From contig NW_003314267.1 in the NCBI RefSeq assembly GCF_000143415.4, positions 1,712,449 through 1,776,448 on the forward strand: a stretch of DNA of 64,000 nt, in the 5' to 3' direction. A model generated the notes under the pieces. That model saw only the letters and a list, made by a program, of their open reading frames with translations. It was not told the DNA's origin and searched no databases. The position numbers and the translations under genes were made by a program. Every line of letters begins with the position of its first letter. The stretch's first letter is position 1. This stretch comes from Selaginella moellendorffii. Taxonomy: Eukaryota > Streptophyta > Lycopodiopsida > Selaginellales > Selaginellaceae. Shown in pieces: positions 32,563 through 43,965 of this stretch.

Positions 32563-32796
32563 GCGATCCACTAGAATCCTCAAGTTGTCCTCGTCGGGAC
32601 TCCTGGCAGCACTGTTCTTGTACCCGAAAGCGGCACAGAATACTTTGCTAACGTGGTGTTGTCCTCGAAGCGTTTGTGTTTTGTCTCGCCAATCTGGATA
32701 AGAAACCAAGAACTTGTAACGCTTTGAAAGTCCAGGATGAAAAGAAGTTTAAAAAACTCTCTAGCGCACTCACACAAAAATGCCATCCTTGACGAT

Positions 32797-33063
32797 ACAA
32801 AACATCCAAATCTCCAGACTAAAGATCAAGCATTGGCAGGGAAATTTTTTTCTAGAACGTAAACGCTATAAGATCTAGGAAAAGGATCGAGACTAGAAAA
32901 AATGCCTACACAATTGAATCGGATTCACGAGAAAATATCGAAGAACATACAAAACATCCAAATTTTCAGACGAAAGATCAAGCATTAAGGGGAAAAAAAA
33001 TTCTAGAACGTAAACGCTTAAAGATCTAGGAAAAGGATCGAGACTAGAAACAATGCCTACACG
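32797..33063. repeat. Direct repeat, two copies of about 115 bp
   Basis: acaaaacatccaaat...gatcaagcatt...tctagaacgtaaacgct...gatcgagactagaaa...atgcctaca occurs at 32797-32913 and again at about 32949-33063, with small indels. It lies between the PPR gene and the secreted LRR gene. Confidence 0.85.
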
Positions 33064-33545
33064 ATTGCATAGAAAACATTGAACGATCGAACTACAGAAC
33101 GATTGAAAGCATAATCAGCAAAGAAAAGAATGCCGCGCAAGAAGAATCTCTCGAGACAGGACATGATCAAGGATAGCATAAGCAACATACCTAGATTTCT
33201 TCGCTTCCTCCTGTGCGCGATCGCCATCGCCATAGACGAGAGCGCGGCCGCCATAGCCAAGCTCTCACAGATATTTTCGTGGGCTTTGGTTTGGAAAAAT
33301 TTAAGCCTAGGCGGGAAAGGCTTGGTCTAAATGACAACTGTCCTTGGAACACGTGTCCTTAAACCTCCTCTCTTTTTAAAATACCCATTAGGGTTCTTCG
33401 CTCTGCTTGATCATCACGGTATTTCTAGCGACATTTCTCTCGGAGGCAAGATCCTAGCTATTCGAGGTAAGATTTACCGCCTGGCAGTGGCATTTTCTTA
33501 GCGACCGATCGTTTTCTTGCTGCTAGCAGCTTGGCGCTCACACTC
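33064..33545. other. Upstream region of the LRR gene
   Basis: No gene. The 5' leader of the LRR gene probably starts after about 33380 (tttttaaaatacccattagggttc, with a TATA-like aaaatac). Confidence 0.35.
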
Positions 33546-34775
33546 ATGGCGCTGGTCTTGATCTTCTTGCTCGCGATCCGGATATTTCCTGCTACCAGGG
33601 CATCGACGCTCTCGTCGGATCTCCAAGCCCTCAAGGATGTCAAGGCCGCGGTAGATCCCTCCAGCATTCACTCCACGACCTGTCTCGGCTCCTGGGACTT
33701 CGCCGCCGCCGATCCCTGCGACTCGCGATCCACATCGCATTTCGTGTGTGGCATTGGCTGTAGCAGCGACGATCCTCTCAGCCGCCGCGTCATCAGCTTG
33801 ATCCTCGACGGCTCCGGCTACAATGGTACCCTCTCTCCATCGCTGGGCAGCTTGACCGCGTTACAGGTGCTCGATTTCTCTGGAAATTCCTTTCACGGCA
33901 CCATTCCAGCGTCCCTGGGCCAGCTGACTAGCCTCATCAAGCTCGACCTGTCAAGGAACTCTTTCACCGGCGCGATTCCAGACACCATCTCACAGCTCTC
34001 GAATCTATCCTACCTCTCAGTCGCCAACAATCACCTCGAGGGGCCGATTCCCAGCTCCATCGCCAATCTATCAACCATCGAGAGGCTCTTCCTCCACAAC
34101 AACCAGCTCGCCGGAAAGATTCCCTCGCTAGATGGTTTGCAGAGGCTGAGCTACTTCGACGCTAGCAACAACCGGCTGTCCGAGCTGCCGCTCAAGCTCC
34201 CGGTTTCGCTGCTCCAACTTTCGCTGCGCAGCAACCAACTTGGTGGGAGCTTTCCACAGAATCTAGCCCAGCTCCAGGGGCTGGAAGTTCTGGACCTGAG
34301 CTACAACCAGTTCGCCGGGCACCTGGATTCGTCGCTGTTCGAATTGCCATCTCTCCAGCAGCTCACGGTCTCGCACAACCAGATCGCTTCGCTGGGTGTT
34401 CCACGACTTTCCAACGTGGAGAGCGAGCTTGTGGCGGTGGACATAAGTTACAACCAGCTCGAAGGTGCTCTGCCCGTGTTCTTGGCAAACATCAGCAGGC
34501 TCTCGGCACTCTCGCTTCGCTACAACAACTTCAGTGGCACCATCCCTTACGAGTTCGCTTCCAAGGCGAGCTCGGCTTCCAAGGAGGTCCAGCCGCTCAT
34601 GCGCTTGTTCCTGGACGGCAACTATCTCATCGGCGAGGTTCCTCAGCCATTTCTCGAGGTTCCGGGAAGGTTTAGCGCGAGTTTTATCTACAACTGCCTG
34701 GCCAAGTGCCCGGAGAGCTTTGCGTTTTGCCAAGGAGGTGGACAGAGGCCAAAGTCAGAGTGCCCGACTCTGTGA
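33546..34775 (+). CDS. Secreted leucine-rich repeat protein, 409 aa
   Basis: A single exon from the first ATG. Residues 1-24 form a signal peptide (MALVLIFLLAIRIF...). A plant LRR N-cap follows (LQALKDVKAAVDP...CLGSWDF...DPC), then about eleven extracellular-type repeats such as ALQVLDFSGNSFHGTIPASLG and NLSYLSVANNHLEGPIPSSI. It ends with a Cys-bearing cap (CLAKCPESFAFC). No transmembrane helix or kinase is present, so it is likely apoplastic or wall-bound and may act as a co-receptor or inhibitor. The ligand is unknown. Confidence 0.88.
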   Translation: MALVLIFLLAIRIFPATRASTLSSDLQALKDVKAAVDPSSIHSTTCLGSWDFAAADPCDSRSTSHFVCGIGCSSDDPLSRRVISLILDGSGYNGTLSPSLGSLTALQVLDFSGNSFHGTIPASLGQLTSLIKLDLSRNSFTGAIPDTISQLSNLSYLSVANNHLEGPIPSSIANLSTIERLFLHNNQLAGKIPSLDGLQRLSYFDASNNRLSELPLKLPVSLLQLSLRSNQLGGSFPQNLAQLQGLEVLDLSYNQFAGHLDSSLFELPSLQQLTVSHNQIASLGVPRLSNVESELVAVDISYNQLEGALPVFLANISRLSALSLRYNNFSGTIPYEFASKASSASKEVQPLMRLFLDGNYLIGEVPQPFLEVPGRFSASFIYNCLAKCPESFAFCQGGGQRPKSECPTL

Positions 34776-36396
34776 GGACTGAATCCAACAGCCAGGAAGG
34801 AGGACGAGAAAGAGAAAACAGGACAAGAACTATACGTATGCAGCAGTCAGCTCAAAGCTCTGGGTTTGGATTTCATATACTAACCGCGTGTGGAGGAATT
34901 TGCAGTCACGTAATACGTCTTACTGTAGGTGAGAGGGAGACGAGCTACCTAGCTTTTGATCAGATCGTCTCTCCAAACTGTTGCTATCCTACATAGAGGT
35001 ATGGCTTTGCGCTCCTGGTGTCTTCTACTTCTCAGTGTGTGGAAGTTTTTCTCATCGCGTGTCACTTGGCCAGGTGCACAGATGATGAACATGAGGAGAA
35101 AGAGGATCAAGGTTTTCTTTCTTTTTAAGTAGTGCGAAGATCTTTACTGGAGTATCGCGGCAAATCCCAGAAACTTCCAGCTTTTCAAAGGTGCAGCAAC
35201 AATATCATTGTCCTTGAGAGGACAATATGTCTTTTTATTCAAGTGCTTCTAATAATGTTCTTGGGTTGCTGTTATGTTACAGAACGGAGCCAGTGAGACA
35301 GAGACCAAGCACAGACCAGACTGGGAGGATGAGGTAGTAACACCAACAACAACATCCATAAGAACAAGGTGTGTGAATCGAGCCCGGGCTTTAGTGGCGT
35401 AGAGGAGGTACTAGAAAGCAAAGCTGGACTGGGAAATTTTTGGAAGAACACAGGGAATAGGAAGTGGACAGGGCACGTACGAGCGGGAGGAATACAGCTG
35501 GTCTGTAGCAGCATGAATGGTTTTTATTTGGAGTGATTTGGATTCGCCAGACAGCTAGCAAAAGGGAAAGGCTCGATCTTCAATGCTCGGAAAAGGAACT
35601 ACTTGGGGGACCCTGGCACAGTGGTGCTGGTGCTGCTGATGGTGGTGGTGGTGGTGGTGGTGGTGGTGGTCACTGGTGGTGGCCACAAAACTAAGTAGTT
35701 TCACTAGTGTACGATGGGACTCGACTCGACTCGACACTCTCAATCTCCTTCTCCAGAGGCTGGCAGAGAAGCTCAGACAATATCACCGTCTTCTACCCAA
35801 GATCGGACTCTGATCGTCCGGGAGATCAAACTTTAAGCGGCGGTGGCACGGATCTATCTACCAGAGGTACGTTTTCTTAATGAAGCTTCGAGCACCGCTT
35901 TTGTCAACAGCCGTGATCTGATGTGGAACGTACTCCAGGCTCACAAGTGGCGCCGCGCGAAAAGGGACACACCTCACAGCCTTTTGATTCATGGCCGAGT
36001 GCATGCGTTTTGGTCTAAAGTTTGTGGCCTGGTAAAACGTATTCATTGAGAGAAATCTGCGAAGATTCACGGGGCAGTATTTTTAATCGTTTCTTTTGTT
36101 TATGCTGATCTTTGGGTTCCTCGTAGGGTAAGCTCTTGCTTGTGCTCCAGTTCTAAACATTCTATTTGGTGAAGAACATGAAGAACATCGCCTTGAGTGA
36201 AGCAGTGGTGTTGTTGTTGCTCAATTCAATCAATGGAGGTTTTTTTTGTTTGGAAGTGGTGGGCGTCTTTGTCCCCAAACTCCAACCTTCTTGTTCTCTT
36301 TCTTTATTTCTTCTTTTCCCTTTTCTTCACAAAATGTGTATTATTTTCGTTTAATAAAGAATTATTGGCAAATTATTGATGAGTTTTAAAAGAGAA
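34776..36396. other. Intergenic with GGT microsatellite
   Basis: The 3' flank of the LRR gene and intergenic DNA. A (ggt)n run with few interruptions lies at 35639-35682. No gene is supported; His- or Pro-rich ORFs across the microsatellite are artefacts of it. Confidence 0.45.
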
Positions 36397-36469
36397 CGTC
36401 AGCAGCAGGAGTCGAGCCTGCGCGGGCAAAGCTTCGAGTCTGTCTCCTTAACCCCTCGGACACACTGAC
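36397..36469 (-). pseudogene. tRNA-Ser (CGA)-like pseudogene
   Basis: The minus strand has a Ser-type 5' half (GTCAGTGTGTCCGAGGGGTTAAGGAGACAGACTCGA) and 3' half with T arm and acceptor (GCAGG...CCTGC, TGCTGACG). Only 73 nt are present instead of the usual 82-85. About a dozen bases covering the 3' side of the anticodon stem and part of the variable arm are missing, so it cannot fold normally. Confidence 0.7.
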
Positions 36470-37539
36470 ATTAACATGTAAACTGTGATTAGTCGATGAG
36501 ACACGAGATATTTTTGACTTCGGCTTCACGCGGCAAAAATAATCATCAATGCTTGTTTAAAAGATCACCCTGATTACATGTCATCCGTGTGCGTGCTTTG
36601 GCCTAGAAATTTAAGCGTCAATTGTACGCAAACTCACACAAGATACAAGCTCCACGCAAAGGCACGCGTGCATGTAGCATTTCTTTAATATCCTAAGCAT
36701 AGCTTAAGTTAAACTTGGAAGATTCCCCAAGATCATGTCCGGCCTTATAATATTCTTCAAAGGGCAAAACCAACGTCGTCCCGATTCGTTCGCCTTGGAC
36801 GTCCAAATCCTGGAATCCGAAACGTTTAGAGTAAACTACGTAGGAGAAATCCCCGCATCGCATTAATAAAACCAAAGGATTAACAAGGAAGGCTGTCGGG
36901 GAATACTGGGCTTTGCCCTAAACTACATTTTACAAAAGGTGGCGGACATGTTGTTAGTGAAAGATGCGCTTTATTTGTAGCTAAAAGGTATACAAACTAT
37001 AGCCCTAACCTAATGCTTCGATCGGACGGCCTGTGACGGCCTGTCAACCTGTCAGCTGTCTTGTCACGGTTAAAACAACAACGTAATCGCATTAAATCCA
37101 AAGCCCAGTAAAAACGTTTTTCCCGTGAGACGAATTCACGGAATCACCTACCTGAAGTTTGGAAAGCAGGGAACACTTCAATGTTCACTAAAAACTATAC
37201 TTGCTTCTGCTTTGCCTCTAACGTAACGCCCTCTTAACCAAAGCTGGAGTTAGCAGACCACACGTGGAGCAATCCCAACTGTCGATACCCGACATCGGAC
37301 GGACGCCGCGGAACCCGTGTCTTATCGTCTGACAGTCAAAAGTACGTCCACGTGTACGCGTATAGCTCAGTTCCGGACACGTGGCAGAATCTCAGGCGTT
37401 GGATGGGGGCGCCCATCGACGGCTGGCAGCGGTCCGGCCCCCGGCGCCGTCAGATGGAACCCAATCAACGGTCCCCGCGTTTGAAAATGCTTTTCCAGAC
37501 AGCGATGGTATGCGTTCTCTCTTTTGTTTGTATGATAGA
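36470..37539. other. Intergenic / distal promoter of the homeobox gene
   Basis: No gene. Several acgtg cores occur at 37260-37385 (cacacgtgga, ccacgtgtacgcg, acacgtggca). Confidence 0.4.
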
Positions 37540-39102
37540 AGAGAGGAGAGAGAGAGAGAGAGAGGGACAAGAACAAGAACAAGAGAGAGTTTTAGTGAAC
37601 TCCCGCAACCGGTGCTCCGAGGCTTCGGGGGAGCAATTCCATTCCCCCCAAAATCACTTTTTTTTTCCCCAGCCTTTGCAAAATTTTCCTTTTTTTTTTG
37701 TCCCCGCTGCTTTGCTTTGCTTTGTTTGCTCAAATCCTCGAGAAGTTCCGCAAAGAAACCCATTACCGTGGGGGCCATTTCCCATTTCTACGCCCTTCTC
37801 CTCCTCTTCCTCCGCCTCACTCTACTGCGATCTTCTCTCTGGTGATTCTCCGCTGCTTTCGAGTGATCATCCGGCTATTACCGTAATTCACACCGTCCAA
37901 GCCGGGGCTAGATCAGAGGTCGAGATTAGCATCCAAGCTCCTGGTTTTTTTTCTTTCATCACTGCATCATCATCTCGACATCAGCAAGACCAGCACCAAA
38001 GTTTCCAGCTTACTACTATTAAGCAGCAGCAGCAGTTTCTTCATCTCCTCCTTCTTCGTCTTCTTCGTCCCTGGAAAGTTAAGACTGATCTTGAGATATC
38101 CTGGAAAGATAAGAGAGTTACCTGGTAGCTAGGGGTCACTGTTTTGAGCTGCTTGATCTTGTTGCGTTTTTCCTGGCTGTGCTCTGAGCTCTGATTGATT
38201 CCTTTTCCTCCTCTTTCTTTCTTTTCCTTCTTTTTTCCTTCCTTGCTGGGCACACTGCTGCTAATGATGCAGTAGCAGCAGCAGCCGGAGCAGCATCAGA
38301 TCAGTGCTTTGCTGATTCACTTGCTTAGTCTTGGCTTGAGCACTAAGTCAGTCCGGTTGAGCAGCACCTTGAGTTGAGTGATTGCAAGAGCTTGATGATT
38401 ATCTTCTTCGTAATAATGCGTTTCTTTGCTTTGCTCTGACCTGGATTCCAATCCAAGCTCTCGTCTCGCATAACTCTTGCTCCTTCCTCCTGTGGCCTGT
38501 GTGATTTCTTGAGCTCTAAGCCATTCGATCTCCCTTCTCTTTGTGCAGTGTTCGAGTTAAGTTGAGCCCAGCAGTACGACTCCCAGTGATGTGCCAGCGG
38601 ATTAGCGTTTAAAGTCCAAGAATTTCTCATCCCTTCGTTTTGAGTGACCCCGGAGAGATAAGACTCCTTTTCTTGCTTCCTTAGAGCGTTGTTTTGTGTC
38701 ACACGCACTGTTCCACAAAACCGCGGCATGGGATGGATACCTGGAGCAAAGTGAAGTCTAAGTTTCCAAGGAGACCAGGATTGGAATTCCATTACCAGTA
38801 GATAAGAGCCGGGTAACACCAACAACATTCTTTTCTCAGCGCTTGTGCCAAATCCTCTCTCTTCAATCTGCAGTTTATCCACTTTGGTACTACTACTGCA
38901 AGCACGCAAGCAAGCGAGGTCCATTAGCACAAGCCAGCGACTTACACAAGTGGTGGTTTAGCCGAAGGATTTTCCACTCGAGTTGCTGTAAATCCCCCCC
39001 GGGTCAAGCTCGCTCCACACTCTCGGGGGCTTTGTCTCAGCAACAGCAGCAACTGCAACCAAGTAAGCAGTGCTTGAGTCCCTGTTTTGCTCGCAAAGTA
39101 GG
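37540..39102 (+). promoter_or_regulatory. Pyrimidine-rich long leader/promoter of the ZF-HD gene, with GA repeat
   Basis: Positions 37543-37563 carry a (GA)n tract, a typical GAGA-factor (BBR/BPC) site. After that the plus strand is rich in CT and TTC runs with scattered short upstream ORFs, as in long plant 5' leaders. No transcription start can be fixed from sequence alone, and no domain is found in the ORFs here. Confidence 0.4.
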
Positions 39103-39977
39103 ATGGATTTAGAGGCAGAGATCCCGGTGTCAATGCCTCAGCCGAGCTACCTTCATGACTCGTCCAACAAGTTGAAGCTCATGGCCAGTGGTGCCAACGG
39201 AGTCACGCCCGTCACAGCCGTGGAAGAAGCCGCGGCAGCAGTGGTTGCAGCGTCGCGAGCTACTTTCGCTGAGCCCATCCTAGCACAACCTCTTGCAGCC
39301 GGAACTCCAAACACCGCCACCACCACTAATGGCTCCAAAGTTGAGCCGAGCAAGAAGCCGGTGCGGTACAGGGAGTGCCTCAAGAACCACGCCGCTGGCA
39401 TCGGTGGTCATGCTCTCGACGGCTGCGGAGAATTCATGCCCAGCGGAGAAGAAGGCACCATCGAGTCGCTCAAGTGCTCGGCCTGCGACTGCCACCGGAA
39501 TTTTCACAGACGAGAAGTCGAAGGTGAGCCTCCGTCTTGTGTATCTGCCTGTTTAAAGCTCCTCCTCATTCGTCCCCAGGTGCCAAGGACGTGATGTCCA
39601 AGAAGAAGCCATCGTCAGTCCTCCCGCTGCAGCAACACGGCTCTCCACTGGGTTCCATGGCCCGCTCCCCGGGAGCTCTCGTCGCGCTGAGTAATTCCGA
39701 CCAGTCGGATGATCACGATCTTGGAGCTCAGCACCAGACCACGTACAGCTTGGCTCACCACCTGATTCCGTCTGCCATCAAAAAGAGGTTCAGGACCAAG
39801 TTTACAAACGAGCAAAAGGAAAAGATGTTCCACTTTGCTCACCGGCTGGGTTGGAAAATCCAGAAGCACGACGAGGGCGAAGTGCAGCAGTTCTGTGCTG
39901 ATGTCGGGGTCAAGCGGCACGTCCTCAAGGTGTGGATGCACAATAACAAGAACACCTTCGGGAAGAAGATGAGCTGA
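39103..39977 (+). CDS. Zinc finger-homeodomain (ZF-HD) transcription factor, 272 aa
   Basis: Two exons, 39103-39523 and 39580-39977, with a 56-bp intron in phase 1. Residues about 88-140 are the ZF-HD dimerisation zinc finger ([26 protein letters not shown]...[14 protein letters not shown]), with the conserved Cys/His set. Residues about 208-268 are the atypical homeodomain ([16 protein letters not shown]...[15 protein letters not shown]). These are plant-specific nuclear factors that bind ATTA-core sites as dimers, in development and stress. The Ala-rich linker before the finger and the (CAG)n tract just after the stop are low-complexity. Confidence 0.95.
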
Positions 39978-41472
39978 ACAAGCAGCAGCCGCAGCAGCAG
40001 CAGCAGCAACAGCAACACTTGGTGTTCGTTCGTTTCGGTTTTTACGTCTCTCGTTCACGGTTGGTTTCTGGAGCAGATTGGAAACAGGTTCTCTTTGCTC
40101 CTCCGAAAGTTTGTCAGGCTCTAAGAGAAGAGTTTCTTCATCCTGTGCACAAACCAGAGAAGAAGATCGTGAGGCTCAATCAAACAAAGGCTGACAACTA
40201 AACCTCTATGTAAGTAAAAGCTTATAGTTCTTGAGTTCCCGCTTCTTTCTTTCCGTGATCTACATTCTTTAACTTCTCCTTTCATCTAGCGACTTGCATA
40301 TTCCTTGCCTCTCTACACACATATCATACGACTGCTGTAAACTACCAGTTCCCCCCACTACTATTCATTTATTTACCATCGCTAGAATTCCAGCAGTGCT
40401 GGGTTTCTATCTCAATAAAGTCATTCTTTTTCTCTCTTTCTCTCTCGTGCATTTTTCCTCTCGCGCAGATAGGCTTTTAAGTTTTCATACGAACACGGAA
40501 GCATATATAAAAAAAGAGAGCTAAGAGCTAAAGAACATGGATGCAGCAGTGTTACCTCTTGAATTGGCTGGTATAAAGTCGAAATAGCAGTTCATGCAGA
40601 ACAGCAAGCACTGGAAAGAAATTATCTCCCGTGTCATAGTACCTCCTGCAATACTACAGAGAAATCCCATCACCGCTACTAACAGCGAAAAACAAAACTG
40701 TAATATCGTTGATTAATGCTGCTGCCACTACAATGCAGTTTGGTCCACACCGGGGATTACAAGGAAGGACGTGCTCCGAATTATCTATTCCATCCAGGCA
40801 TGCACGAAACTTAGTCTATTGCCTATTATACTACTACATGCTTTGCACCTGAAACAAGGGAATAGTGTAGTGTACCTTATAACGCATTAGAATGGTGTCC
40901 ATTTATTGCATCCACTGCTTAACACCCCTGTGCCTGCAATACGTACCCCCCAAAGAAGTGAGGACCAAGCTGAGAAACTTAAGCGAGAAACCGAAAGCAA
41001 GGAGAGAAAACAAACATCAAAAATAAAAACTTTGTACAAACTCTACGTACCATTTGTCAATTCTTCTAGTGTTTGCTTCTTAAAGCTGGCCTGCCACAAA
41101 TCAAACGCCGATTCGTCGTGAGATCATACCAATATAATTGAGCAGCGGGGTGATGTCATATATGTAACTATCGGGCCAAAATAACTTGGCGCCGTGATTT
41201 GCTCGGATTTCACGGTTGACTCAAGCAAGCCTCTCCAAAACGGGGAAGAAGAAGCATAAACCTGTATTCAGGAGCATACTACATTACATTTGAGTACCAA
41301 CAGTAGAAGAGGCCCGGTCCGGGAGAGACGACCGGCATACCACTGATGGAAAAAAAAAAGAAGCCTTCGAGAAGAACTGGCGACAAGAAAATAAAACAAA
41401 GCTTTAGAAAACTGGGAGAAAGACAATCCTACTATACGAGGCTGCCAATCATTACCGGGGAAAGAGACGACG
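39978..41472. other. 3' UTR of ZF-HD gene and intergenic
   Basis: Starts with a cag/caa repeat (39979-40018), probably in the 3' UTR. No further gene is supported before the UEV stop at 41473. Confidence 0.45.
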
Positions 41473-42371
41473 TCAATGATGGAAGAAAGTATTCTCGGGC
41501 GGCTGCTGCAGCTTCTTGTTGTGAGAAGCTCCCATCTCACGCTTGAGCTGCTTCAGTATGTCCTCCATGGTGTTATCGCGTCGCCAGTTCGAGAGCAAAG
41601 AAAAATTCTTGGGTTCCACCTGAAAAAGCACAGCGAAAAGTTGATGAACAAATTGAAAAAGCTTGTCTACAAGTAAGATCACTAATGGAAACACCAGCAA
41701 GTATCAAGAAAACAAAACAAAAAGTGCTTATTGCACAGGTAAGATTACTAGTGGAAACACCAGAAGCTAGACCATGTATCAGGAAAACCAAAAAAAGAAC
41801 AGCGAGTGCTTACTGCACAAGTAAGATCACTAGTGAAAACACCGGAGGCTGCAAAAAAAAAAAGCGAGTGCTTACTGCACAAGTAAGATCACTAGTGGAA
41901 ACACCAGAAACTAGACCACAAAGCCAAGAAACAAAATGCGAGTGCTTACAGCTCCAGTCTCGCGATTAACGCAAGTCATGTTGATTCGCGAATGGAATCG
42001 CACACTTGGTGGCTTATCCGGATAGTCTTTGTCGCAGTACAACTTAAGTTGATAAATGCGTCCTTCGTGAACAGACTGCACAGAATAAATGAGAAAAAAA
42101 AGCGAAAGAGTCAGGGCATTATAAGAGCAAAGAAAGAAAAAAAAGAAAGAGGACATTGCTAGGCCCCAGAATTGTGCCAGTCCACGAACACATGTACACA
42201 TCGTCACTGTCATCCATGCCCAAGCTCACAGACGCATCGCCAAGGCCCTTCTCCCCTCTCTCCAGCTCCTCGAGCAGCCGGAAATTCCTGGGAACTAGGG
42301 AAAGAGAAGAAATCATCCACGTACCCTTGGCGCCGCGAGCAATTTGAGACGATCAACTCACCTAGAGCCAT
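41473..42371 (-). CDS. UEV1: Ubiquitin-conjugating enzyme variant (UEV1/MMS2), 140 aa
   Basis: Four exons: 42371-42362, 42294-42155, 42075-41950, 41619-41473. UEVs are E2-like but lack the catalytic Cys; they pair with UBC13 to build Lys63-linked ubiquitin chains in DNA-damage tolerance and signalling. Seen here: [59 protein letters not shown] and the C-terminal [13 protein letters not shown]. The length is exactly that of plant UEV1. The last intron is unusually long (330 bp) because it contains a tandem repeat (see separate entry). Confidence 0.95.
41660..41949 (-). repeat. Intronic tandem repeat of splice-site-like units
   Basis: Within the last UEV1 intron, units of about 60-75 bp recur (plus strand: gtgcttactgcacaagtaag followed by atcactagtggaaacacca), starting near 41665, 41727, 41806 and 41870. 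On the gene's sense strand each junction reads ...cttacttgtgcagtaagcac, meaning an acceptor-like tgcag directly abutting a donor-like gtaagc. The array has therefore multiplied an acceptor/donor pair. Confidence 0.8.
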
Positions 42372-42529
42372 CCCAGCGCCTGCGCGATCCAGCAGCGAGC
42401 TGGAGGGAGCGAAAGGATCGACCGCCCCAACGGAAGAACCCTAAAAGTATAATTGAGAGATTTATTTTCACGGGCCCTTTATAGTACTGTCCCATCACTT
42501 TTTTTTTCTGTGACGAATGCGATTCTTTC

Positions 42530-43858
42530 TCATTGTTTCTTCTTCTTCTTCTTCTTCTTGGATTTCTTCTCGTTCTTGAGACGCTCTTGCTCGAGGAGCT
42601 CGGCTTCGATGCGAGCTTTCTCCTGTAAGAAGAAGATCAAAGAAGAAGATCAAACAATTGGAGACGAGAGAACCTCTCGTTCGCGTTCCAGAGCTTCCGC
42701 ACGGAGCTTTGCAGCTTCTTCCTCCTCAGTTCTTCTCTAAAATCCAAATTCACAGACACGAACTTACAAGTGTTGCATGTGAGCGTAAACCTCTTCTGCA
42801 AGGATCTCCTCTCTTCTTCTCCAGTCGTAAGCATCTTGATCTCTCTTCTTTGCTTCAGCCTCCTGAAAAACGAAAGCAGTGAGAAAAAATGGAACGTAGA
42901 CATGAAAGACTTTACCAGTTGCTTCAAGCGTTGCTGCTCTTTGTGTGCTTTCTCTTGCGCTAATCTGTTTCGCTCCGCGGCTTTCACTTGCTCACGTCCA
43001 GCCTCTCCCTTGTCTGTAACAAGTTTGATCTGGAGAAAAACGAAAAATAAAAGATAGAACTTGGAAAACGATCCAGGTTACCATTTGCCGGATAGTGTTG
43101 TTCGTTGTCAGTTGTACAGGAGTGTTGCCGTAGTCATTTCTATGAGTCACAGAGGCACCCTCCTGGCCTTGAACACACAGTAACAAGTTGAAAGAGAGAA
43201 ACCAAAAAAGAAAAACAAAAGGATCCATCACAGCAATCGCAAGAGAAACTTAAAGACTTCTCGTACCAAAATCAAGATCTTGGCGATTTGTACATGGTTC
43301 CGGCTGCAAGCAAGATGCAAAGGAGTGTTCCCACACTCGCCTACAGCGTTTATTTCCGCCATCTTGATGATTATCATCTTGACGAGTTCTTCGTCTCCTC
43401 TCAATGCCTGAAAGATCGCGAAAGAGTGATCTAGAGTTCATTAGCACACTTACCGCCCAGTGAAGAGCAGTATCGCCAACGGCATTTTGCATCTTAACAT
43501 CGGAGTTCCTGATGATAAGATACTTCGCCATTTCCACGTTTCGATTTTTGATGGCAATGAGCCTAGCATGCCAATCTTCAATAAAAAAAAATCGCGAAAC
43601 GAAAGATCCAAGAGATCCAAAATCTCTCGCGAAATTCTTACAGAGGTGTGTTCTGAGTGATGGGATTGGGGATATTGACATCCATCCTGCCCTCCACAGA
43701 CTCGCGAACTTCATCGAAATTCTCCTCTTCCGCGGGTTCCCAGACCTCTCTCGGCTGCGGCTTCTCGGCGAATGGATCTACTTCCTGCACAAACGAAACA
43801 ATCCCCTTCCTTACCATCCGCGAGATGGATCGGAGAAAGCTCTCACCGCCTCCGCCAT
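42530..43858 (-). CDS. Ankyrin repeat protein with charged coiled-coil tail, 275 aa
   Basis: Nine exons: 43858-43847, 43784-43642, 43562-43454, 43407-43267, 43162-43082, 43029-42916, 42862-42791, 42736-42674, 42622-42530. After an acidic start (EVDPFAEKPQPREVWEPAEEEN), about three to four ankyrin repeats follow (NTPLLIAIKNRNVEMAKYLI, GDTALHWAV, GNTPLHLACSRNHVQIAKIL, GNTPVQL). Then comes a roughly 110-residue Lys/Glu/Arg-rich helix ending in a poly-Lys run before the stop. Ankyrin repeats bind proteins; the basic tail suggests nucleic-acid or nuclear contact (inference). Exon choices at 43562 and 42791 were made because only these keep the frame. Confidence 0.8.
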
Positions 43859-43965
43859 CGCGAGAGAGAGAACTAGGGCTTAACCTAGGCCTAGGCGCGA
43901 AAGGGATATGCTCCATTTCAAAATTGATGCCTTTGAATATCCGCGACGAGAGACCAATTTACACT

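Noticed and set aside
35555-35743. His-rich small protein
   Set aside because: Produced solely by the (ggt)n microsatellite on the opposite strand.
37352-38128. 258-codon ORF upstream of the ZF-HD gene
   Set aside because: Low-complexity Ser/Phe/Pro-rich translation of pyrimidine tracts; it fits a long leader or promoter better.
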